Of a DNA stretch of 37,123 bases, positions 17,038 through 24,390 are shown one piece after another (positions within the stretch are counted from its first letter, which is position 1; each line of letters opens with the position of its first letter). Origin of the DNA: a virus; IMG/VR virus record IMGVR_UViG_3300008116_000117, positions 1-37,123 of that record; one strand, written 5' to 3'. The notes below the pieces were generated by a model. That model did not search any database. It was not told the DNA's origin and was given only the letters and a program-made list of their open reading frames with translations. The position numbers and the translations under genes were made by a program.

Positions 17038-17307
17038 TTAAGCACTGATAGCCTCTAATGCGCCAGTTTTTAAATCTATTTTATTATCTCCATATTTTTC
17101 AGATATGCGCTGAGATATTTCATATTCGCCTTGAACAACTTTATTGAATTGAGCTTCTAGCGATTGTTTTTGTGCTTCTAAACGCAATTTTTCGTATTCA
17201 AGTTCGCCTAAAGCATATACTAATGCTTGTTTAGCTTGTTGAAGATCTTTAAGTTCTTGTAATTCTTCAGCAGTAATTTGTGTTGGTTTTTCTTGTATAA
17301 TTCCCAT
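17038..17307 (-). CDS. Small coiled-coil protein upstream of the sheath
   Basis: An 89-aa protein starting 2 bases after the lysyl-hydroxylase-like gene. Residues ~14-70 are a strong coiled coil (ELQELKDLQQAKQALVYALG, then LEYEKLRLEAQKQSLEAQF), and the end is short and polar. I cannot assign a function. Position suggests a minor virion or assembly factor, and it may be co-translated with the modification enzyme. No export signal is visible. Confidence 0.7.
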   Translation of the reverse strand: MGIIQEKPTQITAEELQELKDLQQAKQALVYALGELEYEKLRLEAQKQSLEAQFNKVVQGEYEISQRISEKYGDNKIDLKTGALEAISA

Positions 17308-17309
17308 AA

Positions 17310-19742
17310 TTAAAATTCTTTATTTTTCATGAATGAAACGATTATATATCTTTTACCACTTAAAACAGGACGAGCTCCGTGTTTATGTGTTATATTTCCT
17401 GGATGTACACTTATCCACCCTTGTGGAGGTCTAGATAATTGTTTTTGACGCCAAAACCAAGTACCACCACCTGTATAATCAACATCTTTTTCAGATAAAT
17501 TTACTAGAGCAGTAATATGTGAGTTATCATGATGTAAACTTAAATGCCCTTGAGTATCAGGTGTATAACGTGCTAAAAAGTTTTCAGCTTGTAATTGATC
17601 CCATCCTTTACCTTCTAATCCAAACTTATGCATTGCCATAGGCATAACAAATTCCCAAAGCAAATCATAATATATTTTATCAAATCCAATTTCAGTTAAT
17701 ACAAAATCTGTTGTTGGATAAAATTCATGACGAGCAAAAGTCCATACCTTAGCATGTTCTGCTTCTTCAATTATTTTATTACAAAATTCTTTGGTAAAAA
17801 GTGGGTAAGTATAAGTACCATCAAATTCTTCATCAACAAACAAATCCCACTCTTTTTTAATCATACCAGGCACTAAAAATTTTCTATGCCAGGCAGCCGT
17901 ATCATTCCAATATTGGTATAAATCTGGATGTAACGGAGTATATTCTTTATCCATAATCTTTATTTTAAAAGGTTCTATTACAGGTTCTAAATGTATATTT
18001 TCAGTTTGTGATTTATTATCTTTTTGAACTATATATTCTACATTAGTAGCAAAAGCATTTAATTTACGTTTATCATGTTTGTTTAACAATTCAACTACAT
18101 CAGTTCTAAAATGTGTATCATATAATGTAGGTAAAAATTCGTCTGTTGGAATTAAATTTTCCTCTAAACGTTTACTAATAATTATCTCAACTCCTCTTTT
18201 GCTTAAAGCATAAGCATGAGCATTAAATGAAAATAAAGGACGATTAAAATAAGCATTAATCTGTTGTTCAGGTAAATCTCTCATTAAATTTCTACCTAAA
18301 TGAATTAAATCCCAATTTTGAATAGATGAAATTATGCTTTGTGAAAATTTTTCATTTGGATAAAAGTCCTCCTCTAGTATTAATACAGAATTAAATTTAT
18401 TTTCATAAGCATCTTTCCAACACTTTATGTGAGATAATACACATCCTATTTCGCCTGGAGTTATATTTCTTAAATACCATTTTACACTAGTGGTGAAATT
18501 TTTTTCATTACGTAGAGTTTCAAGCTCTTTAAAATCTTTCTTTTTCCAACCATCCCAAGCTTTAAATTCAAATCCAGGATTTGGTTTTCTACCATCTACA
18601 CCATCAATAAAAGCTATTGATTCATATTGTATTCCACTTTCGTCAAGTCGTTTGATAGCATCTTGTTTATATTCATCTGTTTTATTAAGTGAAATAATAT
18701 AAACACAATCAAAACTATAACAACTATCTAAAAAGTTTTTCCATACTCTTCCAATGACATCTATATTGAATAAGAAAGCATATACTCTATTACGTGTTAA
18801 TCTATCATTATTTGTTATAAAATCTATTACCTTAATTCTATCAAGATACCATCCTAATTCTTCACCTGGATGTTTGATAAATTCTGCTTCATGAATTATT
18901 TCAGGAAGTGCACCTATTGGGGTTGTAATTATTTTACAACCTGCTAATTGTGCTTCAACCGCAGTTATACAAAATGTTTCTTCGTATTGTGTTGGATAAA
19001 ACCAATATTCTGCTTTGCTATATTCTCGGCGGAGAGTTTTAGCGTCAACATTACCAATGAATTGAACGTCCTTTAAATTTAGTTTCTTATACGTTTGATT
19101 AAATACATCTAAACCATATTTGGGGCAAAATACCTTTAATATAGCATTTGGTTTTATATCTTTAATATAATACCATAACTCAAGCAAAGTATTTAAGCCG
19201 CGTTCAGGATGTGACGAATATATAAATGAATCTTTTACCTTTTCTTCTTCAGTAAAATTAGCAACATCAACACTATTATAAATTACTTCAATTTTATCTA
19301 TTGGGTAATTATACTTGTTAGCAATATATTCTTTATGCCATTTAGAAACACATATTATACCTGATAATTTGGGTAATAAATCTCTACCTTCATTAGGTAA
19401 AGTTTCACCATTATAATAGGGGTAATATTCTGTATTATGAATCCAAAGATAAGCTTTATGATAATTTACTTTGTGTTCTATATCAAGTAAAAAATTAATG
19501 TAACCCACCCCGATAACGACATCATATTTCCTCGGAACCTTCCAGAGTAAGTCTCTATTAAGGTAGGTTACATCATCATAAGTCATTTCAGCAACGTCTC
19601 CTGTTACGTAAACGTCATATCCGTTTTTAGCTAAGTATTTTATAGTATTAAGTAGAACTTGTTCAGTTCCCCCTAATTCTCTATCTAATGGGGAAAATAA
19701 ATCCTTATAATAACCTATATGAAATAAAACATTTAGTTTCAT
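17310..19742 (-). CDS. Trifunctional fibre-modification enzyme: GT4 + GT25 + procollagen lysyl hydroxylase-like domain
   Basis: An 810-aa protein. The ATG at 19742 is preferred because it sits 1 base after the previous stop; an upstream TTG would overlap that gene. Residues ~1-340 are a GT4 glycosyltransferase with the EX7E motif (Glu255, Glu263 in YEETFCITAVEA). Residues ~345-570 are a GT25-family domain: TPGEIGCVLSHIKCW, then VLILEEDF as the metal site (Glu457-Asp459). GT25 includes collagen galactosyltransferases and the GT part of LH3. Residues ~600-810 match procollagen-lysine 5-dioxygenases: YPLFTKEFCNKIIEEAEH, LARYTPD, SLHHDNS, DYTGGGTWFWR, GWISVHPGNITHKHG, GKRYIIVSF. Iron ligands are His737, Asp739 and His786; Arg798 would bind 2-oxoglutarate. 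Likely role: hydroxylate lysines of the phage collagen-like fibre, then add and extend sugars. The substrate is inferred from adjacency and lysine context. Confidence 0.88.
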   Translation of the reverse strand: MKLNVLFHIGYYKDLFSPLDRELGGTEQVLLNTIKYLAKNGYDVYVTGDVAEMTYDDVTYLNRDLLWKVPRKYDVVIGVGYINFLLDIEHKVNYHKAYLWIHNTEYYPYYNGETLPNEGRDLLPKLSGIICVSKWHKEYIANKYNYPIDKIEVIYNSVDVANFTEEEKVKDSFIYSSHPERGLNTLLELWYYIKDIKPNAILKVFCPKYGLDVFNQTYKKLNLKDVQFIGNVDAKTLRREYSKAEYWFYPTQYEETFCITAVEAQLAGCKIITTPIGALPEIIHEAEFIKHPGEELGWYLDRIKVIDFITNNDRLTRNRVYAFLFNIDVIGRVWKNFLDSCYSFDCVYIISLNKTDEYKQDAIKRLDESGIQYESIAFIDGVDGRKPNPGFEFKAWDGWKKKDFKELETLRNEKNFTTSVKWYLRNITPGEIGCVLSHIKCWKDAYENKFNSVLILEEDFYPNEKFSQSIISSIQNWDLIHLGRNLMRDLPEQQINAYFNRPLFSFNAHAYALSKRGVEIIISKRLEENLIPTDEFLPTLYDTHFRTDVVELLNKHDKRKLNAFATNVEYIVQKDNKSQTENIHLEPVIEPFKIKIMDKEYTPLHPDLYQYWNDTAAWHRKFLVPGMIKKEWDLFVDEEFDGTYTYPLFTKEFCNKIIEEAEHAKVWTFARHEFYPTTDFVLTEIGFDKIYYDLLWEFVMPMAMHKFGLEGKGWDQLQAENFLARYTPDTQGHLSLHHDNSHITALVNLSEKDVDYTGGGTWFWRQKQLSRPPQGWISVHPGNITHKHGARPVLSGKRYIIVSFMKNKEF

Positions 19743-19743
19743 A

Positions 19744-20328
19744 TTATTTATAACTATCTCCTCCAACCCATAATACTAACGATCTACGAGTGCCACTAGT
19801 TACAGGAGTAACTCTATGCATTAAATAAGAAGGAAATACTAAAACACATCCTTTTAATTTAGGAAGGTCTTCTGGATTTTTACCTCTTAAAATTTGAAAA
19901 TCTCCACCTGTATAATCTTCAGGTCCTGTAAGTTGAACAGTAATACTAATTTTTCTTTGATTTAAGGGATATCCACCACCAACATCTAAATGATAGTCGT
20001 AATGTCCTCCATCCTGATAATATTCAGTATATTGGATCATTTCATTCATCCCATAAAGATTGAATTTCCAAAGAGCATTATTAGCTTCTTCGATCATTCC
20101 ACCTAACTTATCATAGATCCATTTATAACCATCAACTTGGGGAATCCATGCTACTGCACTTTTTCTCATTTCATTATTTACAACACCAGCATCTGTTACA
20201 CCTGCTGTTGTTAAACCCCAATTTTTTGATTCAGCTACAATTTGATCTACTTCGTCGAATGAAAAACCATTTTTAAACCAATACCATTCTAAAGGATCAA
20301 TAGATGCGTTTTGTTGAAATTTATACAT
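19744..20328 (-). CDS. 2OG-Fe(II) oxygenase, prolyl-4-hydroxylase/PKHD-like
   Basis: A 194-aa protein with a complete double-stranded beta-helix dioxygenase signature: YQDGGHYDYHLDVG (His113, Asp115), ISITVQLTGPEDYTGGDFQI, then GCVLVFPSYLMHRVTPVTSG (distal His171) and Arg181 ten residues later for 2-oxoglutarate. The spacing and TGGDFQI / HRVTPV motifs are those of PKHD/PiuC and prolyl-hydroxylase families. Such genes are frequent in T4-like cyanophages. Here it lies one base upstream of the lysyl-hydroxylase-like gene and directly after the collagen-like fibre gene. Prolines of the fibre are therefore the natural candidate substrate (inference). No signal peptide, so it acts in the host cytoplasm. 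Confidence 0.85.
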   Translation of the reverse strand: MYKFQQNASIDPLEWYWFKNGFSFDEVDQIVAESKNWGLTTAGVTDAGVVNNEMRKSAVAWIPQVDGYKWIYDKLGGMIEEANNALWKFNLYGMNEMIQYTEYYQDGGHYDYHLDVGGGYPLNQRKISITVQLTGPEDYTGGDFQILRGKNPEDLPKLKGCVLVFPSYLMHRVTPVTSGTRRSLVLWVGGDSYK

Positions 20329-20348
20329 AACTTAGTTTATTGTGTGAA

Positions 20349-20356
20349 TATAAATA
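20349..20356 (-). promoter_or_regulatory. TATTTATA element upstream of the oxygenase operon
   Basis: Exact TATTTATA in the sense strand, 21-28 bases before the ATG at 20328 and just after the fibre-gene terminator. This is the expected position for a start that serves the oxygenase, GT/LH and coiled-coil genes. Confidence 0.45.
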
Positions 20357-20357
20357 T

Positions 20358-20388
20358 AAAAAAGGAAGCGACCAAAATTGGTCGCTTC
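20358..20388 (-). terminator. Rho-independent terminator after the collagen-like fibre gene
   Basis: GAAGCGACCA (from 20365) pairs with TGGTCGCTTC (to 20388) in a stem of at least 10 bp. On the minus strand it is followed by a run of seven T. The fibre stop codon is at 20409. Confidence 0.85.
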
Positions 20389-20408
20389 ACTTCTTTTAAT
20401 TGTTTATA

Positions 20409-23400
20409 TTACTTGTTTTCAAGTCTCTCAACTCTAGCTTTTAACTCCTTAACAGCTTCGATTAATAATGGAACAATCTTTTCATACATTACTGTGCGGA
20501 AGTTTTCACCAGATTTTGATTTTTCAATCTTATTACCATTTTCGTCTTCAACATATTCTGTATCGAACGGAGCTAATCTAACAGCTTCTGGTAATATTGC
20601 TTCTAATTCATCTGCGAACACACCGACAATTCTATTTCTTGTATCGTATCCAAAGCTCGCTGCTAATTCATTATGGGTATAAGTTATACCTGTTAATGTA
20701 GTTAATTTATCAAGAGCATTATCTATTACTTTTACATTGTCCTTAAGTCTTCTATCTGAGTAATATGCTGTAATCTCACCAGTAGCTCTGATATCACCTG
20801 TTGGACCAGCAGGAGTATTAACACCTAAAGCTGATACGTTATTGGCTATTGAGTTACCTTTAGCACCTTGAGGACCAGTAGGACCTGTTGGGCCAGGAGC
20901 ACCAGTACCACCAGCATTACCTTGAGGACCAGGTGAACCTGTTGAACCAGTATTACCCTTATTACCTTGAGGACCTGTTGGGCCAGGTGAACCTGTTGCA
21001 CCTGTTGGACCTACGTTACCTTGAGGACCTAATTCACCTTTTTGTCCCTTAGCACCTTGAGGACCTGTAGGACCAGGAGCACCTGTTGAACCAGTAGGAC
21101 CTACGTTACCTTGAGGACCTGTTGGACCAGGAGAACCAGTGTTACCTTTGTTACCTTGAGGACCTTGAGCACCTGTTGGACCTACGTTACCTTGAGCACC
21201 TTGAGGACCAGTTGGACCAGGAGAACCAGTATTACCTTTTGCACCTTGAGGACCTTGAGGACCTGTTGGACCAGGAGCACCTGTAGCACCTGTTGGGCCT
21301 ACATTACCTTGAGGGCCTAATTCACCTTTCTGACCTTTAGCACCTGTTGGACCTTGAGCACCAGTGTTACCTTGAGCTCCCTGAGGACCAGGAGAACCAG
21401 TATTACCTTTAGCACCTTGAGGACCTGTTGGACCAGTTGGACCAGTAGGGCCAGTAGCACCTGTTGAACCAGTATTACCTTTGTTACCTTGAGCACCTTG
21501 AGGGCCAGTAGCACCTACTTCACCTTTTTGACCCTTAGCACCTTGAGGACCAGTAGGACCAGTAGGACCTACGTTACCTTGAGGACCAGTAGCGCCAGTA
21601 TTACCTTTGTTACCTTGAGCACCTTGAGGGCCAGTAGGACCAGGAGCACCTGTTGAACCAGTATTACCTTTAGCACCTTGAGGACCTGTAGGACCTGTTG
21701 GACCAGTTGGACCCGTTGGACCTGTAGCACCTGTATCTCCTTTAGCACCTACGTTACCTTGAGCACCTTGAGGACCTTGAGGACCAGTAGCACCTATTTC
21801 ACCTTTTTGACCTTTAGCACCTTGAGCACCTGTTGGACCTACGTTACCCTGAGGACCTGTAGGACCTGTAGGGCCTGTAGCACCTGATGTACCACTTGAA
21901 CCAGAAGTTCCTGATGAACCTGATGTACCAGCAGCACCTGTTGCACCTTGAGGACCTGTTGGACCAGTTGGGCCAGTAGGACCTGTAGCACCAGTATTAC
22001 CTTTTGCGCCTTGAGGGCCTGTTGGACCTGTTGGACCTACGTTACCCTGAGGACCTGTTGGACCTGTAGGGCCTGTAGCACCTGATGTTCCTGAAGAACC
22101 AGATGTACCACTTGAACCTGATGTACCAGCAGGGCCTTGAGCACCCTGAGCACCTTGAGCACCCTGAGCACCAGTATTGCCTTTAGGACCTTGTGGACCT
22201 GTTGGGCCTATTTCACCTTTTTGGCCTTTAGCACCCTGTGGACCAGTAGGACCTACGTTACCTTGAGGACCTACAGGACCAGTAGCACCTGAAGTTCCAC
22301 TAGAACCACTTGTACCACTTGAACCTGATGTACCAGCAGGGCCTTGGGCACCTGTATTACCTTTTGCACCTTGTGGACCTGTAGGGCCAATTTCACCCTT
22401 TTGTCCTTTATTACCTTGAGGACCAGTAGGACCTGTAGCACCAGATGTACCTGAGGATCCTGAAGTACCTGAAGTACCACTAGAACCAGAGGTTCCTGAT
22501 GTACCAGATGAACCACTTGTACCTGATGAACCTGAAGTACCAGATGTACCATTTGAACCTGAAGTTCCAGAAGTTCCTGAAGAACCTGAGGTACCAGATG
22601 AACCTGAAGTACCTGATGAACCTGAACTACCTGATGTACCAGATGAACCACTTGTTCCACTTGTACCATTTGAACCAGATGTTCCGCTTGTACCGCTTGA
22701 ACCTGAAGTTCCTGATGAACCTGAAGTTCCATTTGAACCTGAAGTTCCACTTGTACCAGATGAGCCTGAGCTTCCTGAAGTTCCACTTGAACCACTTGTT
22801 CCTGAAGTTCCACTTGAACCACTTGTTCCTGAAGTTCCTGATGTACCTGAACTTCCTGAAGTACCACTAGTTCCAGATGAACCAGAAGTTCCTGAAGTAC
22901 CGCTTGAACCACTTGTACCACTTGAACCTGAAGTTCCACTAGTACCTGATGAGCCTGAACTTCCTGATGTACCGCTTGAACCTGATGTGCCACTTGAGCC
23001 AGATGAACCTGAAGTACCTGAAGTACCTGAGCTACCATCTCCACCAGAAGCACCATCTAAGTTAACTATCCAGTTACTATAAGTACCAGTACCATCTTTA
23101 GTAATGACACTAAAGTTTAAAATACCAGTAGTTGAATTATATGTTATTACTTCTGCTTCTGTATGATTTAATGTACCAGAAGCTACTAAAATTATTGATT
23201 GTACAGGAGAATAAGCTAAGCCTGCGCTTGCTGTTACTGCTCCTAAGGTACCTGAAACTGCTGTGGTTAAATCAAATGAACCAGTAGCGTTACTTAAATA
23301 TCTGTCACTTACGCCACTTGAACCTGATGAACCTGAAGTACCTGAGCTTCCGCTTGTACCAGATGAACCTGAAGTACCTGAAGTACCACTTGAACCTGAA

Positions 23401-24326
23401 GTACCGCTTGTACCTGAGCTTCCTGAAGTTCCATTTGAACCTGAAGTGCCTGAAGTACCTGATGAACCTGAGGTTCCACTTAAACCTGATGAACCTGAAG
23501 TTCCATTTGAACCTGAAGTTCCACTAGTACCTGAACTTCCACTTGTACCACTTGAACCTGATGAACCTGAAGTTCCATTTGAACCTGAAGTTCCACTTGT
23601 ACCAGATGAGCCACTTGTACCTGATGAACCTGAAGTTCCATTTGAACCTGAAGTTCCACTTGTACCAGATGAGCCTGAGCTTCCTGAAGTTCCGCTTGAA
23701 CCACTTGAACCTGAAGTACCGCTCGAACCACTTGTTCCATTTGAACCAGAAGTTCCTGAGCTACCTGATGTACCAGATGAACCTGAAGATCCGCTTGTAC
23801 CAGAAGTTCCTGATGAACCAGATGTTCCACTTGTTCCTGAACTTCCTGAAGTACCGCTTGTACCTGATGAACCTGATGTTCCACTTGTTCCTGATGATCC
23901 TGATGAGCCACTTGTACCTGATGAACCTGATGAGCCAGAGGTACCTGAAGTACCTGAACTACCTGATGTGCCTGATGAACCAGAAGTACCTGAAGTACCT
24001 GATCTATCTAACCATATACCATCCCAATAATGCCAAACTTTACCATCAGCAAGATCAAAAATCATTTGGCCATTGTACGGAGCGCTAATAGAACCTGTAG
24101 TTGCATTTTGTAAAACTAAACCACCGTTAGTAAATTCAACTACGGAATTTGAGGGAAATCTATTATTGATTTTAAAAATCTCAGTTCCAGCATTATTAGT
24201 CACAGAAATACTACCAGAAGGATCAGATCCACTAATTTCAATATGGACTGATTGTGCCTCTGATGCGCCATTTTGCATCAAAATAATGGAACCCGATTCG
24301 GGAATAATACGTATATTCTTGGCCAT
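20409..24326 (-). CDS. Giant collagen-like tail fibre with S74 intramolecular chaperone
   Basis: A 1305-aa protein. Residues 1-108 are a beta-rich attachment domain ending [14 protein letters not shown]. Residues ~109-337 and ~429-628 are Gly-X-Y triplets made of GTS/GSS. Residues ~340-431 are one copy of a beta module shared with the other fibres. Residues ~629-1160 are genuine collagen-like triplets ([17 protein letters not shown]). The C-terminus is a peptidase S74 chaperone with the SDRRLKDNV motif: Ser1190 and Lys1195 form the usual autocleavage dyad, followed by [16 protein letters not shown] and a terminal coiled coil. Such domains trimerise the fibre and then cut themselves off. The two oxygenase/GT genes follow directly. 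Confidence 0.92.
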   Translation of the reverse strand: MAKNIRIIPESGSIILMQNGASEAQSVHIEISGSDPSGSISVTNNAGTEIFKINNRFPSNSVVEFTNGGLVLQNATTGSISAPYNGQMIFDLADGKVWHYWDGIWLDRSGTSGTSGSSGTSGSSGTSGTSGSSGSSGTSGSSGSSGTSGTSGSSGTSGTSGSSGTSGTSGSSGTSGTSGSSGSSGTSGSSGTSGSNGTSGSSGTSGSSGSSGTSGSSGSSGTSGTSGSNGTSGSSGTSGSSGTSGTSGSNGTSGSSGSSGTSGSSGTSGTSGSNGTSGSSGLSGTSGSSGTSGTSGSNGTSGSSGTSGTSGSSGTSGTSGSSGTSGSSGTSGSSGSSGVSDRYLSNATGSFDLTTAVSGTLGAVTASAGLAYSPVQSIILVASGTLNHTEAEVITYNSTTGILNFSVITKDGTGTYSNWIVNLDGASGGDGSSGTSGTSGSSGSSGTSGSSGTSGSSGSSGTSGTSGSSGTSGSSGTSGTSGSSGTSGTSGSSGTSGTSGTSGSSGTSGTSGSSGTSGSSGSSGTSGTSGSNGTSGSSGTSGSSGTSGTSGSNGTSGTSGSSGTSGSSGSSGTSGSSGTSGSSGTSGTSGSNGTSGTSGSSGTSGSSGTSGTSGSSGTSGTSGSSGTSGATGPTGPQGNKGQKGEIGPTGPQGAKGNTGAQGPAGTSGSSGTSGSSGTSGATGPVGPQGNVGPTGPQGAKGQKGEIGPTGPQGPKGNTGAQGAQGAQGAQGPAGTSGSSGTSGSSGTSGATGPTGPTGPQGNVGPTGPTGPQGAKGNTGATGPTGPTGPTGPQGATGAAGTSGSSGTSGSSGTSGATGPTGPTGPQGNVGPTGAQGAKGQKGEIGATGPQGPQGAQGNVGAKGDTGATGPTGPTGPTGPTGPQGAKGNTGSTGAPGPTGPQGAQGNKGNTGATGPQGNVGPTGPTGPQGAKGQKGEVGATGPQGAQGNKGNTGSTGATGPTGPTGPTGPQGAKGNTGSPGPQGAQGNTGAQGPTGAKGQKGELGPQGNVGPTGATGAPGPTGPQGPQGAKGNTGSPGPTGPQGAQGNVGPTGAQGPQGNKGNTGSPGPTGPQGNVGPTGSTGAPGPTGPQGAKGQKGELGPQGNVGPTGATGSPGPTGPQGNKGNTGSTGSPGPQGNAGGTGAPGPTGPTGPQGAKGNSIANNVSALGVNTPAGPTGDIRATGEITAYYSDRRLKDNVKVIDNALDKLTTLTGITYTHNELAASFGYDTRNRIVGVFADELEAILPEAVRLAPFDTEYVEDENGNKIEKSKSGENFRTVMYEKIVPLLIEAVKELKARVERLENK
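20855..22441 (-). repeat. Collagen-like Gly-X-Y tract with X-Lys-Gly sites
   Basis: About 530 residues of uninterrupted G-X-Y triplets, mainly [15 protein letters not shown] and GQK, broken by short [10 protein letters not shown] blocks. All 24 lysines are in the Y position followed by Gly. About nine prolines occupy the Y position (APG, SPG); the rest are in X. Confidence 0.9.
22442..23033 (-). repeat. GTS/GSS triplet repeat tract, collagen-like fibre, second block
   Basis: Gly-X-Y triplets with Ser/Thr (occasional Asn) in X and Y, coded by nine-base units with varied synonymous codons. It links the beta module to the Pro/Lys collagen tract. Confidence 0.85.
23034..23306 (-). repeat. Shared fibre beta module, copy in collagen-like fibre
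   Basis: About 91 residues beginning [13 protein letters not shown] and ending [13 protein letters not shown]. Its core [13 protein letters not shown]...EAEVITYN is nearly the same as in the 1868-aa fibre. Confidence 0.85.
23307..24002 (-). repeat. GTS/GSS triplet repeat tract, collagen-like fibre, first block
   Basis: About 230 residues of Ser/Thr Gly-X-Y triplets between the attachment domain and the beta module. They may form a trimeric rod and are potential O-glycosylation targets (inference). Confidence 0.85.
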
Positions 24327-24347
24327 TTATTTGTAGAGTTTATCCAC

Positions 24348-24355
24348 AATAAATA
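24348..24355 (-). promoter_or_regulatory. TATTTATT element upstream of the collagen-like fibre gene
   Basis: One-base variant (TATTTATT) of the recurrent element, 22-29 bases before the ATG at 24326. Confidence 0.35.
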
Positions 24356-24390
24356 TGAATGACCTTAGTAGAGTTAATAATTAAAAATAA

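Noticed and set aside
19743-19766. TTG start giving an 818-aa version of the GT/LH enzyme
   Set aside because: It would overlap the oxygenase gene; the ATG at 19742 is one base after that gene's stop and gives a normal GT4 N-terminus.
22271-23056. Minus-strand frames rich in Val/Gln/Leu inside fibre genes
   Set aside because: Shifted-frame shadows of the same repeats, with no domain and no leader.
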